This document shows, in pieces, positions 20,078 to 31,167 of a DNA stretch of 64,000 nucleotides. The notes below the pieces were generated by a model, which worked only from the letters and a program-made list of their open reading frames with translations, was not told the DNA's origin and made no database searches. The DNA is from Glycine soja (taxonomy: Eukaryota; Streptophyta; Magnoliopsida; Fabales; Fabaceae): positions 19,067,865 to 19,131,864 of the forward strand of contig NC_041005.1 in NCBI RefSeq assembly GCF_004193775.1, in the 5' to 3' direction. Numbering within the stretch: the stretch's first letter is position 1; the number at the start of each line of letters is the position of its first letter. A program made the position numbers and the translations under genes.

Positions 20078-21325
20078 TGAAATTCTGATACCAGGGGACA
20101 GATGTCGTACCGGATGTCACGACATCACGCTTCAGAACATGCAGATTATATGTGTCCGTATGAACAGATTAAACAAGTAAATAACACAAGAGAATTGTTT
20201 ACCCAGTTCGGTGCAACCTCACCTACATCTGGGGGCTACCAAGCCAGGGAGGAAATCCACTCTCAATAGTGTTAGTTCAAGGTCTAACAGCCCCTGTTTA
20301 CAACCTTCTCACCTAACCACTACCCGTGCGATCTCTACCTAAGAGCCACTCTTAGATATGAGAACCTCTGCTCACTCCCTCTCACTCACACTCCCGTGTT
20401 TACAATTAAGTCAAAGACACACCAGAGATCAACTCTGAACAAAAGAGATCAACTCTACACACTAGAGATCAACTCTACACACTAGAGATCAACTCTACAC
20501 ACATAGGTCCAACACTTGATGTTAGGGTACCATCAAGGTGGCTCACAAAAGACTCAAGTCCCAAAAACTCACAAACTAACTCTTCAATCCCGGACTTGGT
20601 ACAGAACTCGTGCAGCCTCCATGATTATATAGCAATTTGCGTTTCTGGGCTGCAACGGCTTGTGCTGGAGGAGATCTATCTTCTTCTGAAAAAATCTGCA
20701 GTTAAAGAACTAAAAGATAACTTTTGATCTTTTAGTTTGAATCTTTAATCTTTAATCTTTAATCCCTGAACGAACTCTTCTACTTTGAAATTCGAACTTT
20801 AATGATCTTTTAATTCGTTCCAGAAGATAGATCATCTAATCTCTTGCTAACTGCACAATAATCTGTTAAAGATATAACAGATTTATATGTCCAGTATTAT
20901 CGGGCCGGATGTCAGGACATCGTGTCCGACATCGTGGATCCTGCAGCTTCACTTCTGCACTTGTCTTTTATCTTGCATTGTACAGCAACTCCAGTATTCT
21001 CGGGCAGGATGTCAGGACATTGTATCCGACATCGTGGATCCTGCAGCTTCACTTCTGCACTTGTCTTTTATCTTGCATTGTACAGCAACTCCAGTATTCT
21101 CGGGCAGGATGTCAGGACATTGTATCCGACATCGTGGATCCTGCAACTTCAATTCTTCATTTGACATTTTATCTTGCCTTGTGCATTGTGCAGCCCGATC
21201 TTATTCCTTGACATAACGTTGGACATCATGTGCAGCAACTCCAGCTTTCCTTCATTGTCTAAGTGCTTATGTTTTAACAAAATCTTAGCCAATCTTTTAA
21301 AGCTCAGTAGAGCCAAACACTAACA
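20078..21325 (-). repeat. 5' LTR of nested SIRE1
   Basis: Copy of the 11639-12886 LTR at a constant offset of 8439 bp with no difference seen by eye. It is followed (minus strand) by ATTGGTATCAGAGCAGG, the primer site. Confidence 0.95.
20622..20633 (-). promoter_or_regulatory. TATA box of SIRE1 5' LTR
   Basis: Minus strand reads GCTATATAATCATGG, a good plant TATA box in the middle of the LTR, downstream (element sense) of the 100-bp tandem units. The same box occurs in the other LTR near 12183-12194. Confidence 0.65.
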
Positions 21326-21330
21326 ACTTG

Positions 21331-22072
21331 GCTACTCTTATGAGCACTAGTTGTTACCTTGACAAAGATGAATCCGGTCAACCTGTTGATGCAAAGCAAT
21401 ATAGAGGTATGATTGGATCTCATACTCTACTTATCTACAAGTAGGCCAGGTATTATGTTTAGTGTGTGCATGTGTGCAAGATTCCAATCAAATCCAAAGT
21501 TTTCACATCTAATGGCAGTAAAAAGAATCATAAGATATCTATTAAGAGCAGTTAACTTAGGATTATGGTACCCTAAGAATTCTTTATGCAATTTAATAAG
21601 ATACTCAGATTCGGATTTTGCTGGATCTAAAACAGATTGGAAAAACACTAGTGGCACATGTCAATTCATAGGGTCTGCTCTTGTTTCTTGGAATAGCAAG
21701 AAGCAAAATAGTGTAGCATTATCCACAGCAGAAGCAGAATACATTTCTGCTGGTAGTTGTTGTGCACAGATTCTGTGGATGAAACAACAACTATCTGATT
21801 ATGGAATTGTATTAGATCACATTCCCATAAAATGTGATAACACAAGTGCCATAAACATATCTAAAAATCCAGTCCTTCACTCTAGAACCAAGCATATAGA
21901 AATTAGGCATCATTTTATTAGAGATCATGTTCTAAAAGGTGACAGTGTTTTAGAATTTTTAGATACTAAAAATCAACTTGCAGACATCTTCACAAAACCA
22001 CTAAACAAAGATTCTTTCTACACCATTAGAAGAGAATTAGGACTGCTAGATGCTAGTGACTTAACCAAATGA
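21331..22072 (+). pseudogene. Outer Copia pol, 3' part (RT thumb and RNase H)
   Basis: Resumes the pol frame after the nested SIRE1. The sequence continues with LDKDESGQPVDAKQYRGMIGS, has a frameshift near 21415-21430, and then stays open to 22072: SRPGIMFSVCMCARFQ, YSDSDFAGS, TSGTCQFIG, LSTAEAEYIS, KCDNTSAINISKNP, RTKHIEIRHHFIRD and DIFTKPL. This is a complete Copia RNase H with its conserved D, E and D. It ends 404 bp before the right LTR. 22073-22476 is AT-rich 3' noncoding sequence ending in the polypurine tract. Confidence 0.9.
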
Positions 22073-22462
22073 TTTATATTTTTATGACATTTGAATACTT
22101 AGTATTTCTTTTAATATTTGATTAGTATAACTTAACATGATTATATTTACTTACTCTTAATTGTTATGAGTTTTAAACTTAATTATTTTGATGACATATG
22201 TCTAGTGATATGTGCTTACATTTGGTATTATGCTTTATAATCATTTATGTATGTTTTATATTTCTTACACACTTTGGCTTTTTGTTGATGCCAAAGGGGG
22301 AGAGAAAATAGGGATTAAATCAAGAACTCATATAATTAAATAACTTAATTTCAAGTGAAGCTTAAACTCAAAAACAAAGGGGGAGAATATGGAGAATTAA
22401 GTGAGTGATCGACTAGGAAAAAGAATGTGTATGTGTTTCTTGATTTTAGGGTTGTCATCATC

Positions 22463-22476
22463 AAAAAGGGGGAGAT
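22463..22476 (+). other. Polypurine tract of outer Copia element
   Basis: AAAAAGGGGGAGAT immediately before the right LTR start TGTAGAAGC; the plus-strand primer site. Two other GGGGGAG runs (about 22296 and 22379) lie upstream. Confidence 0.8.
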
Positions 22477-22757
22477 TGTAGAAGCAAGCTTCATGATGAT
22501 GAATCAAGTATGAATCAAGTAGTTTTGATGATGACAAAAAGCCACAAAGAATGATATCAAGATTGAGTCAACAAGTTCAAGATCAAGATTAATTTCAAGA
22601 TTCAAGAAACGACATCAAGTAGAATCAAGATTCAAGAGAAGATGATTTCACAAGGGAAGTATTGAAAAGGATTTTTCAAAAACCAAACATTGCACAGTTT
22701 TGTTTTACAAAAAAGTTTTCTCAAAATTTTCTAAGTTACCAGAGTATTTACTCTCTG

Positions 22758-22992
22758 GTAATCGATTACCAGTTTCCTGTAATCGATTACCAGTGATAAA
22801 GTTTGATTTCAAAAGCTTTTAACTGAATTTGCAACGTTCCAAATGTTTTTTAAATGGTGTAATCGATTACAATATATTGGTAATTGATTACCAGTGTATC
22901 TGAACGTTGAAATTCAAATTCAATTGTGGAGAGTCACATCTTTTCTTAAAATGTAGTGTGTAATCGATTACATGATTATGGTAATCGATTAC
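22758..22992. promoter_or_regulatory. Three pairs of GTAATCGATTAC palindromes, right LTR
   Basis: Sites start at 22758/22779, 22859/22880 and 22960/22981, each 21 bp apart. One site (22880) has decayed to GTAATTGATTAC, a CpG-to-TpG change. The spacing is preserved relative to the left LTR. Confidence 0.75.
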
Positions 22993-23272
22993 CAGTGACA
23001 AGTTTTGAATAAAAGGTCAAGAGTTGTAACTCTTGACATGATTTTCTCAAGGTTATAACTCTTCCAATGGTTTTCTTGACCAGACATGAAGAGTCTATAA
23101 ATGCAAGACTTTGACTTGCATTCAGTATGTCTTTTTTGAACAATCTTTCTTCTTCTTCTTCCTTTGCCAAAAAGCTTTCTAAATTTCTTTTTTAAACCTT
23201 GTTCTTCTGCAAGTGAAAATTCTGCAGAAAACAAAAGTGTGCTATATCTTTTCACTCTCTTCTCCCTTTGCC

Positions 23273-23638
23273 AAAAAGAATTCAACAAGGATTAATCTCC
23301 TGAATTCTTTTTGTGTCTCTCTTGTTCCTTTTCAAAAAGAACGAAGGACTAACCGCCTGAATTCTTTTGTGTCTCCCTTCTCCCTTTCCAAGAGATTTCT
23401 CTTCATTCTTCCCTTTCCCTTAAACAAAAGATTTCAAAGGACTAACCGCCTGAGATATCTTTTGTTTCCCCTTACAAAGATTCAAAGGACTAACCGCCTT
23501 AGAATTCTTTGTCTTAACACATTGGAGGGTACATCCTTTGTGGTACAAGTAGAGGGTACATCTCTTATGGATCAGTTCAAGTGGAGGATACATCCACTTG
23601 GTTGTTCAAAGAGAACAAGGGAGGGTACATCCCTTGTG
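23273..23638 (+). other. Same hairpin array in the right LTR, one unit fused
   Basis: The four GGACTAACCGCC-core units and the GGGTACA-loop units recur; in the first the core has drifted to GGATTAATCTCC. The stems CAAGTGGA/TCCACTTG and ACAAGGGA/TCCCTTGT are perfect here, while the left LTR copies have one mismatch each. The CAAGTAGA and ACAAGAGA units are fused through their shared loop, removing about 45 bp. Confidence 0.78.
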
Positions 23639-23955
23639 GATCTTTGCTTGTAAAGGATTTTACATGGTTGAAAGAAATCTCAAGAACCGGTGGTTGCTTG
23701 GGGACTGGATGTAGGCACGGGTTGTTGCCGAACCAGTATAAAATTCTTGTGTTTGTCTTCTTCTTCCCTACACTTTTTAATTTCCGCTGTGAACTTTACT
23801 TTTACGCTTTACTTTTGTTTAAAGTTACATAACTTAGTAGTAAAGCCTAATTAAATCTAGTAAAATTAAGTAGGATAAGTTTTAATTAGTCAAGGTACAT
23901 TAATAATTAATTCACGCCCCTCTTCTTAATTATTCTGAGGCCACTTGATCCAACA

Positions 23956-24989
23956 ATGATCACATCATAAAAATCAACTTTAAACTATTTACAAAAGCTT
24001 ATAATGCAAGAAGTTTTCTTTTGGGAAGCAAAACAAAACATCATGTCATCAATACATTTTCATGATTATAAAACATTTTTTTCATTTAAATCATCAAAAA
24101 GGGAAGTGTTCCAAGAGAAAATTTGAAAACTAGGTTCTAGTCCAGTGAGCAAGAAAATTGTTGCCCAACTAAAGCATTGCAGTAGCAATATTTTCAAAAT
24201 CATGAGCTCTGGCCCAACAAGCCGAAGTCGTGGCCCAACTAGAACATTCTTGTGTTAAAATTAAAAAAAAAATAAAATTATGGCTTGGCAAGCAAAATTG
24301 CGGCCTAGCCAAAACATTATAGTGGCAAGGTTTTCAAAATCATGAACTCTGGCCCAACGAGCAAGAAAAATTAAGGCCCAGCTAGAGCATATCAAAACAA
24401 CTGCGAACTTGTTCATTTGATTTTCCAAGTTTTAAATTTTAAATTTTTGTGAACCAAATGCATTCCACAACAAATGATCACATCATAAAAATCAACTTTA
24501 AACTATTTACAAAAGCTTATAATGCAAGAAGTTTTCTTTTGGGAAGCAATACAAAACATCAAGTCATCAATACATTTTCATGATTATAAACATTTTTTTC
24601 ATTTAAATCATCAAAAAGGGAAGTGTTCCAAGAGAAAATTTGAAAACTAGGTTCTAGTCCAGTGAGCAAGAAAATTGTTGCCCAACTAAAGCATTGCAGT
24701 AGCAATATTTTCAAAATCATGAGCTCTGGCCCAACAAGCCGAAGTCGTGGCCCAACTAGAACATTCTTGTGTTAAAATTAAAAAAAAATAAAATTATGGC
24801 TTGGCAAGCAAAATTGCGGCCTAGCCAAAACATTATAGTGGCAAGGTTTTCAAAATCATGAACTCTGGCCCAACGAGCAAGAAAAATTAAGGCCCAGCCA
24901 GAGCATATCAAAACAACTGCGAACTTGTTCATTTCATTTTCCAAGTTTTAAATTTTAAATTTTTGTGAACCAAATGCATTCCACAACAA
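23956..24989. repeat. 518-bp direct tandem duplication
   Basis: Copy 1 starts ATGATCACATCATAAAA at 23956 and copy 2 with the same sequence at 24474. Both end GCATTCCACAACAA. The copies differ by roughly half a dozen substitutions or single-base indels. Copy 1 begins exactly at the target duplication of the outer Copia element, and the junction shares CAACAA with the LTR end (CCAACAATGAT). No coding sequence is apparent; phrases such as GGCCCAACTAGAACATT recur. Confidence 0.85.
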
Positions 24990-25339
24990 ACCAACTTAGT
25001 TTTCCATCAAAGCCAACACATAACACCAATACAAATCTAGATATTGCAACTTTTCATCAAATAGTCAAAACCATCATATCAACTCAAAAACCCCAATTTG
25101 CTCGAACTTCCATTTTCATGCATCATAGTTCATTTCCAATCAAATTGCAGACCAATCCAAAGCAATAGATTACAAAATAAGATGGAGCTTCCCTTACTTA
25201 TTTAATTTTAAGGTGCAAACTTTTGAAGAAGGGATGAAAATGAGAGAACTTTGTGACAAAGAGTAAAGCTTTCCACCACCCCATTAGTAGCTCTCACTAA
25301 GAGAACACCAAACCGCACCTAAAACAAGCTCCAATGCCA

Positions 25340-25939
25340 TATTTCTATACCCAAAATAGGAATCTACGTTGGACAACATTTCTTTCCTTCATTTCTTTTT
25401 CAATGCCAGACAAGTCCATTTCTTTTGGTTGCCTTTTGTCCCATTGGGAATGTAAGTGGTGTAGGGGTGTCACTTTCAGAAACATCAATCGGTGTCTCCA
25501 GATTAGATAAAGATAAGTAATTCCAATTTTCATTCAGCTTTGTTCTTTTCTATGGAACTTCTTTGCATTGTTCTAACCATCTAAGTTGATCTTTCAACAG
25601 CCATCATGCATGCTCCAAAGCAAAATCCTTTCGTTCGTCTTCCTTCCAAATAACATATGCATTAACCATCACACCATTCTTCGTGCAATCGCTTTTCTTC
25701 AAAGCAACAACTTACTTGTAACAACCATTGAAATTTTGAACGCCATTGCAAATTTTTGGTCATTGGGATTTCAGTTGATTGCTAGATCTCTTACTTAGAT
25801 TGCCACAATATGTGTTGTAATTTTCTGTGATCCTTTTCCAAAAAGCCTCTAATTTTTACCATGACTGATGATTGAATTGAGTGAGACATTAAGCCACGAA
25901 CTAATGAGAAGTTTATCCTCTTCAATTGAAAAGAATAGT
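25340..25939 (-). pseudogene. PIF/Harbinger-type ORF1 (Myb/SANT, NAM-associated) C-terminal half
   Basis: On the minus strand from 25939 the frame reads FSIEEDKLLISSWLNVS, a Myb/SANT-like trihelix start typical of PIF/Harbinger ORF1 and related NAM-associated plant proteins. After frameshifts and stops, fragments such as AFWKRI-like, NTYCGNL-like, CYKQVVALKK, ALEHAWWLLKDQ and TPIDVSESDTPTP can be followed to about 25340. This is the expected order: Myb domain, then the NAM-associated C-terminal domain. The N-terminal half lies at 47255-47686, 21 kb away, because a Tat element inserted inside the Myb region. Many stops and frame changes; a pseudogene. It may be transposon-borne or a domesticated relative; no Harbinger transposase was found nearby. 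Confidence 0.7.
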
Positions 25940-27276
25940 TCTCATACCCTAATTTTGTTCGGGGATGATCATTTGCAAATGTTTGAATTCTTGCTAGCCA
26001 AATTGAGCTGCTTAACACTAATTGCCGCACAATCCGTAAGGTTTTGTGACGTTTCGGAAGGAAATGTACAAAATATTAAAAAAGAGGGGCAAAAGGGTCA
26101 CTTTGGGGAATTTTTCAGCCCCTAGGCCCACTAGGAAGCTTAGGGCTGAAGTAACTAGCTCGCCTAGGCAAGCTAGGTTACTTCTGGAGGAAGCAAGCAG
26201 CTCGCCTGGGCGAGCTGTTGTGCAACCTCCACGGCTGAGGAAAAGGGTCCAACATCGTATATTGAGAGGTTTTCCCTGAAATTAGTGAGAAGAAGGAGAA
26301 AGAAGAAGAAAAATCAAGGCCGAGGCGCTTCCGTAATGCTACCGTAATGTTTTCGTGATCGATTCCGTGATCGTTCTTCACCGTTCTTCATCGTTCTTCG
26401 TCTGTTCTTCATCGTTCTTCATTCTTCGACCGGTGAGTTTTTATTTTTGAAGCTTTGAATTCATTCTATGCACCCTTAGGGGTCCATCCTTGCTTTGCAT
26501 GTCTTCATCTTCATTCTTCTACCATCGGTGATCTTTTTCTTTGTTTAAAGCGTGTTTCGACCAATAATTGTGCCGTAATCTCACTTAATCACTATTAAAA
26601 TGAATTTCAACCGATCGTTTCTGTTGTAATCTCGTTTAAAATAAATTTCGACCGATTGTTTGTGTCGTAAACTCTTTCCATTGGTGTAAAACAAAGTTTC
26701 AGCCGGTCATTTACTTTGCAATTCCTCTTTTAATGAGCTTGAAAATAACCAAGTGAAACCAAAGCTAAAATCAACTCATAATCAAGCTTTTATCCATAAA
26801 AATTGCTTGAATCCGTTCAAGGTCCAACGCCTTAACAGTCTTTTTACTTATAAACAATTAAAATGAACCTTTTAAAAATCTAAAATCAACTCTACGCGTA
26901 ATTTTCTTTCTTTAAAGAATTATGTAGGTCTGAGTTCCTCATCGCAATTGAGGATACGTAGGAGCAAGAGCCCCGCTCTTGTCGACCCCAAAAAGATAAA
27001 AACATAAAAAGGGAAAATAAACAAATATTGAAGTCATGATTTTGAACATTTGATTAAAGGCTGCCGTCCCTTGAGGCGGACGCGTGGGGTGCTAATACCT
27101 TCCCCGCACATAAAAAACTCCTGAACCTTTTTATTCTAAAAATTTGTAGACCCGGTTTTGGTTTTTCTGACGTTTTCCTCAAATAAATCTTGGTGGTGAC
27201 TCCACGCATTTTCCTTCCTTGGAAGATGCACCCGTGAGCCTGGCGTCGCTCTCCCGCTGAAGGGTAGGTTGCGATA
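25940..27276 (+). repeat. 5' LTR of Tat element (TATA region deleted)
   Basis: Matches 45875-47254 throughout with many substitutions. Near 26232 it lacks about 31 bp that in the right LTR contain the TATA box inside an inverted repeat, so this 5' LTR has probably lost its promoter. Contains AGCTCGCCTGGGCGAGCT palindromic sequence. Confidence 0.85.
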
Positions 27277-28279
27277 GTTGACGACTCCATTGGGGGACTA
27301 TTTGTAGAGAGTTAGGCCATTTTAATCTATGTGCATTATTCATCATGACTCACTGTTTTGTTTGTTTCCCTTTATTTCTCTCATGTTCTTATATGCATAT
27401 AGCTCCTTTGATATATTTGTATTTTGTGTAGTTGTTTATTTAATATATGCATTGATAAATATTTGTTCATTTGATGCACGCATTACACTTTTTTTTTCAC
27501 ACACGGTGAGTTGTTAAGGGCCCTACACTGGGTCCATGGGAACATAGGAAGTGGAGGTGAATCTGTGGTCATGCTAAGTCTTCGACTTGCTTGATGACAG
27601 TGAAACCTCATCTAGAGTATTCCTCTTTGATGACACGTTGTCGCTGGTAGTCCCTACCGCCACAATGTTTGATATCAAAGGGGATAATATCTCAAGAAAC
27701 CTTTGAAAGCTAGATGCAATCACCTTGGGAATTATCACTAAAATAGTGAGCTTTTAGTTCCTCCCATTAGGTTCCTTAAATAGGGGCATGGAGCATGCAC
27801 GTTGCGTTTGTTTCCTTGATATTGCTATGCATATTTTTGTAATATCATGTTGGTGTGCGTCTCTACTGTGTTATTATTATTTGATGACGTTACCATGCTT
27901 GTTCGTCTAGTATGTTTTCTTTTCATGCTTGTCTGTCTAGTATGTTTTTGGTTTTGTGCTATCAACCACGTGCTCTCACGCATGTATATCTGTATTGCGT
28001 CGTCACTCATGCATTGCATTTGTCTCGTCATTTTGTCATGGGAAGTCGGAAGGTCCGCATCACCTTCTTAAAGTACATACGTAGGGCACTGTGGTAATGA
28101 CTGCAAATGAATCATGATTCCCAATTGTTGAGTAAGAAGAGATGATCTTCCGGGCTCTTGTGTATGTAAAATGCATTTGTGTCATGCATAGCATAAACAT
28201 TCCCTCATGCATTCATCATATTTCCTCCATGATAAGGTGTCAAAGTATTGATCAACAGAGTTTTTCGTTCTAGCAAAAC
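27277..28279 (+). other. Tat element 5' leader
   Basis: Starts GTTGACGACTCCATTGGGGG, the likely primer region, though I cannot assign the tRNA with certainty. The rest is noncoding with only short chance ORFs. Confidence 0.55.
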
Positions 28280-31167
28280 ATGGGATCGAACCAAGCACCC
28301 TTTTCTAAGTAAAGGTTCTATCACGTCAAAATTAAAAGCCTAGAGGTTGCCAGTTTGCAAGAATTGGGACAATTGATGGATCAGCTCCAACGTCAAGGTT
28401 TTCGCAAGACCTATGAAAAGATCAGAGATCTAGCTACGATAGAAGTCTCTGTTGAAGCCATCGCATCCCTCACTCAGTATTACGATTAGCTGCTAAGGTG
28501 CTTCATGTTTAGGGACTTTCAACTACTACCGACTGTTAGTGCTTAGCTTTACTGAGTCTTAAAAGATTGGCTAAAATTTTGTTAAAACATAAGCACTTAG
28601 ACAATGAAGGAAAGCTGGAGTTGCTGCACATGATGTCCAACGCTATGTCAAGGAATCAGATTGGGCTCCACAATGCACAAGGCAAGATAAAATGTCAAAT
28701 GAAGAATTGAAGCTGCAGGATCCACGATGTCGGATACGATGTCCAGGACATCCTGCCCGAAAATACTGGACACATAAATCTGTTATATCTTTAACAGATT
28801 AATGTGCAGTTAGCAACAGATTTGGCGATCTATCTTTAGGAACGAATTAAAAGATAATTAAAGTTCGAATTACAAACTAGAAGAGTTCGTTCAGGGATTA
28901 AAGATTAAAGATAAAAACTAAAAGATCAAACTTTATCTTTTAGATCTTTAAGTGCAGATTTTTCAGGAGAATGATAGATCTTATCCAGCGCAAGTTGTTG
29001 CAGCCCAGATACGCACACTGCTATATAAACATGAAGGCTGCACGAGTTCTGTACCAAGTCCGAGATTGAAGAGTTATTTTGTGAGTTTTGGGACTTGAGT
29101 GTTTTGTGAGCCACCTTGATGTTACCCTAACATCAAGTGTTGGACCTGAGTGTGTAGAGTTGATCTCTATTGTTCAGAGAGCAATCTCTGGTGTGTATTT
29201 GATTTAATTGCAAACACGGGAGAGTGATTGAGAGGGAGTGAGAGGGGTTCTCATATCTAAGAGTGGCTCTTAGGTAGAGGTTGCACGGGTAGTGGTTAGG
29301 TGAGAAGGTTGTAAACAGTGGCTGTTAGATCTTCGAACTAACACTATTTTAGTGGATTTCCTCCCTGGCTTGGTAGCCCCCAGATGTAGGTGACGTTGCA
29401 CCGAACTCGGTTAACAATTCTCTTGTGTTATTTACTTGTTTAATCTGTTCATACGGTCATATATAATCTGCATGTTCTGAAGCGTGATGTCGTGACATCC
29501 GGTACGACATCTGTCATTGGTATCAGAATTTCACCGACCGTGGAAGAGTTTGAAGAGATCTTGGGATGCCCGCTAGGAGGAAGAAATCCATATCTTTTTT
29601 CTGGGTTCTACCCCTCCATGGCGAGGATAGCCAAGGTGGTCAAAATCTTGGCGCAAGAGTAGGACCGAGTAAAACAAAGTAGAAATGGGGTAGTCGGAAT
29701 ACCAAGGAAGCATTTGGAGGAAAAGGCGAAGGCATTGACGAATCAAGGTGAATGGGCTTCATTCATTGATGTCTTGGTGCTATTGGTATTTGGAGTCATC
29801 CTCTTTCCAAATGTGAATAGGCTAGTGGACCTAGCCACGATTGATGCCTTCCTTGCTTATCACCATAGCAAGGAAAGTCCGGTCGTTGCTGTTTTGGCCG
29901 ATGCCTATAACACCTTTGACCGAAGATGTGAAAAGAGTGGTGCAAGGATTGTTTGTTACACACCAGCTCTTTATGTATGGCTGGTCTCACACCTCTTTCG
30001 TCATGAAAGTAGACCCGTCTATCCCCTACAAGGTCACCACATATGTGTCGAGAAAGGGAAGGCCAATTGGGAGCAGCTCTTGGCTAGTATGGTAGGGGTG
30101 TCCGTTAATTGGTTCCCCCAATGAAAGGAAGGAAGAGCCGGGGTTTTGTCCTCATGTGAGGGATTATCAAACGTTCCCATGATGGGAACAAGTGGTTGTA
30201 TCAATTATAATCCCATCCTTGCCGTAAGACAACTTGGCTATTCCATGAGAGGAGCACCGTCGGAAGAAAGTATCATGCCTTTCATCGCACGGGGTTTCAG
30301 TGACCCCAATGCAAGGATATTCCAAAGAATCCGAAAGGCATGGAGTGTGGTGCAAAGGAAGGATAAGGAACTTAGGGGAAGCAGCAATGGAATCGTTGGC
30401 GGCTATCACAAGTGGCTGAAGGCTAGAATGCAAGAGATAACCTGGCTACCGAAGCTAAAAATCTCAACTAAGGAAGAGGCCGAAATCCCTGAGGAGAGCG
30501 AAGAGGTGCAAGCCTTAAAGGTAGAACTTGAAAGGGCGCAAGCGATCAAAGAAAAGTTCAAGACGACAACCATCAAGGTCCAGAAAGAATGCGACGAGCT
30601 GAGGGACATCAACGTGGCCACAACTGAAGCATTGGAATGGGAAACAAAGAGGGCTTGAAAGGAAGAATGGGGCCGAAACAAGTTCCGAGGAGCTTTGTGG
30701 GGCAACAACAGTGAGCTCAAGCTTCGAAGGGTTGAGAGAGACCAGTCAAGAGTCAAGGGCATAATATTAGAGGACAAGTTGAAGTTTGTCAAAGGTCAAA
30801 GAGGAGTTTGTCTGAACAATTGAGTAGGACGGAAGAAAACATGTGGGCCATCATTGATCAATACAAAGAGAAGCTAAGTCTAGCTTCAACCCATGAGCAA
30901 AGGCTAGAGGACGAGTATGTGAAGGTATCGGTCCTGCAAGCAGAAAGGGAAGCAAGGGAGAGGGTGATAGATTCATTACACAGAGAAGCAATGATGTGGA
31001 TGGATAGGTTCGCTTCCACCTTGAATGGGAGTCATGAGCTTCCAAGACTACTAGCCAAAGCCAAGGCGATGGCAGATGTGTACTCAGCTCCTGAGGAAGT
31101 TCATGGGCTCCTTGATTATTGTCAGCACATGATCGATTTGATGGCCCACATAATTAGGAACCGCTAA
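28280..31167 (+). pseudogene. Tat/Ogre ORF1 (extra ORF upstream of gag), broken
   Basis: A candidate ATG is at 28280. Readable pieces are LGQLMDQLQRQGFRKTYEKI (near 28365), then after the inserted solo LTR EEFEEILGCPLGGRNPYL, HLEEKAKALTNQGEWASF (29714-30124), GFSDPNARIFQRIRKAW (30146-30658) and a Lys/Glu-rich coiled-coil tail ending DYCQHMIDLMAHIIRNR at 31167. The architecture, a globular N-terminal region followed by a long coiled coil, matches ORF1 of Ogre-type elements, whose function is unknown. It is disrupted by the SIRE1 solo LTR at 28534-29533, a stop soon after the ATG, and at least three frame breaks. Confidence 0.75.
28534..29533 (+). mobile_element. SIRE1 solo LTR (1000 bp)
   Basis: TGTTAGTGCTTAGC...TATCAGAATTTCA, flanked by the direct repeat CCGAC (28529-28533 and 29534-29538). 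One unit of the 100-bp repeat instead of three, and many substitutions relative to the intact SIRE1 LTRs, so it is older. A solo LTR forms by recombination between the two LTRs of a full element. Confidence 0.93.

Larger units (their letters stand above)
11639..21325 (-). mobile_element. SIRE1: SIRE1-type Copia element with env-like ORF, nested in outer Copia
   Basis: 9687 bp on the minus strand. Two 1248-bp LTRs (11639-12886 and 20078-21325) appear identical by eye and share exactly the same internal ORF offsets. The target duplication is ACTTG (11634-11638 and 21326-21330). PBS (initiator tRNA-Met) is at 20064-20075 and the polypurine tract at 12887-12900. It carries gag-pol (15595-20019) and, after a single UAG, an in-frame env-like ORF (13540-15594), the layout of soybean SIRE1. 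Identical LTRs mean a recent insertion. The copy is nevertheless defective because about 102 codons of RT are missing. A three-block GATGTC motif is scattered through the whole element. Confidence 0.95.
7598..23955 (+). mobile_element. Outer Copia LTR retrotransposon, gag-less, with nested SIRE1
   Basis: LTRs start TGTAGAAGC and end CCAACA. The flanking 5-bp target duplication is ATGAT (7593-7597 and 23956-23960). A primer site matching initiator tRNA-Met (TGGTATCAGAGC) sits three bases after the left LTR, and a polypurine tract precedes the right LTR. Order of domains is protease, integrase, reverse transcriptase, RNase H, which defines Copia. Gag is absent, and pol carries frameshifts and nonsense codons. 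The two LTRs differ by substitutions and by a deletion of about 45 bp in the right one, so the insertion is not recent. Removing the nested SIRE1 (11639-21325) leaves about 6.7 kb. A non-autonomous, old copy; the lineage looks close to SIRE/Maximus but I did not place it firmly. Confidence 0.93.
22477..23955 (+). repeat. 3' LTR of outer Copia element
   Basis: 1479 bp, matching the left LTR throughout with scattered substitutions. It lacks about 45 bp because two hairpin units are fused (near 23548-23572). TATA box CTATAAAT is at 23095. It ends at CAACA, followed by the target duplication ATGAT at 23956-23960. Confidence 0.92.
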
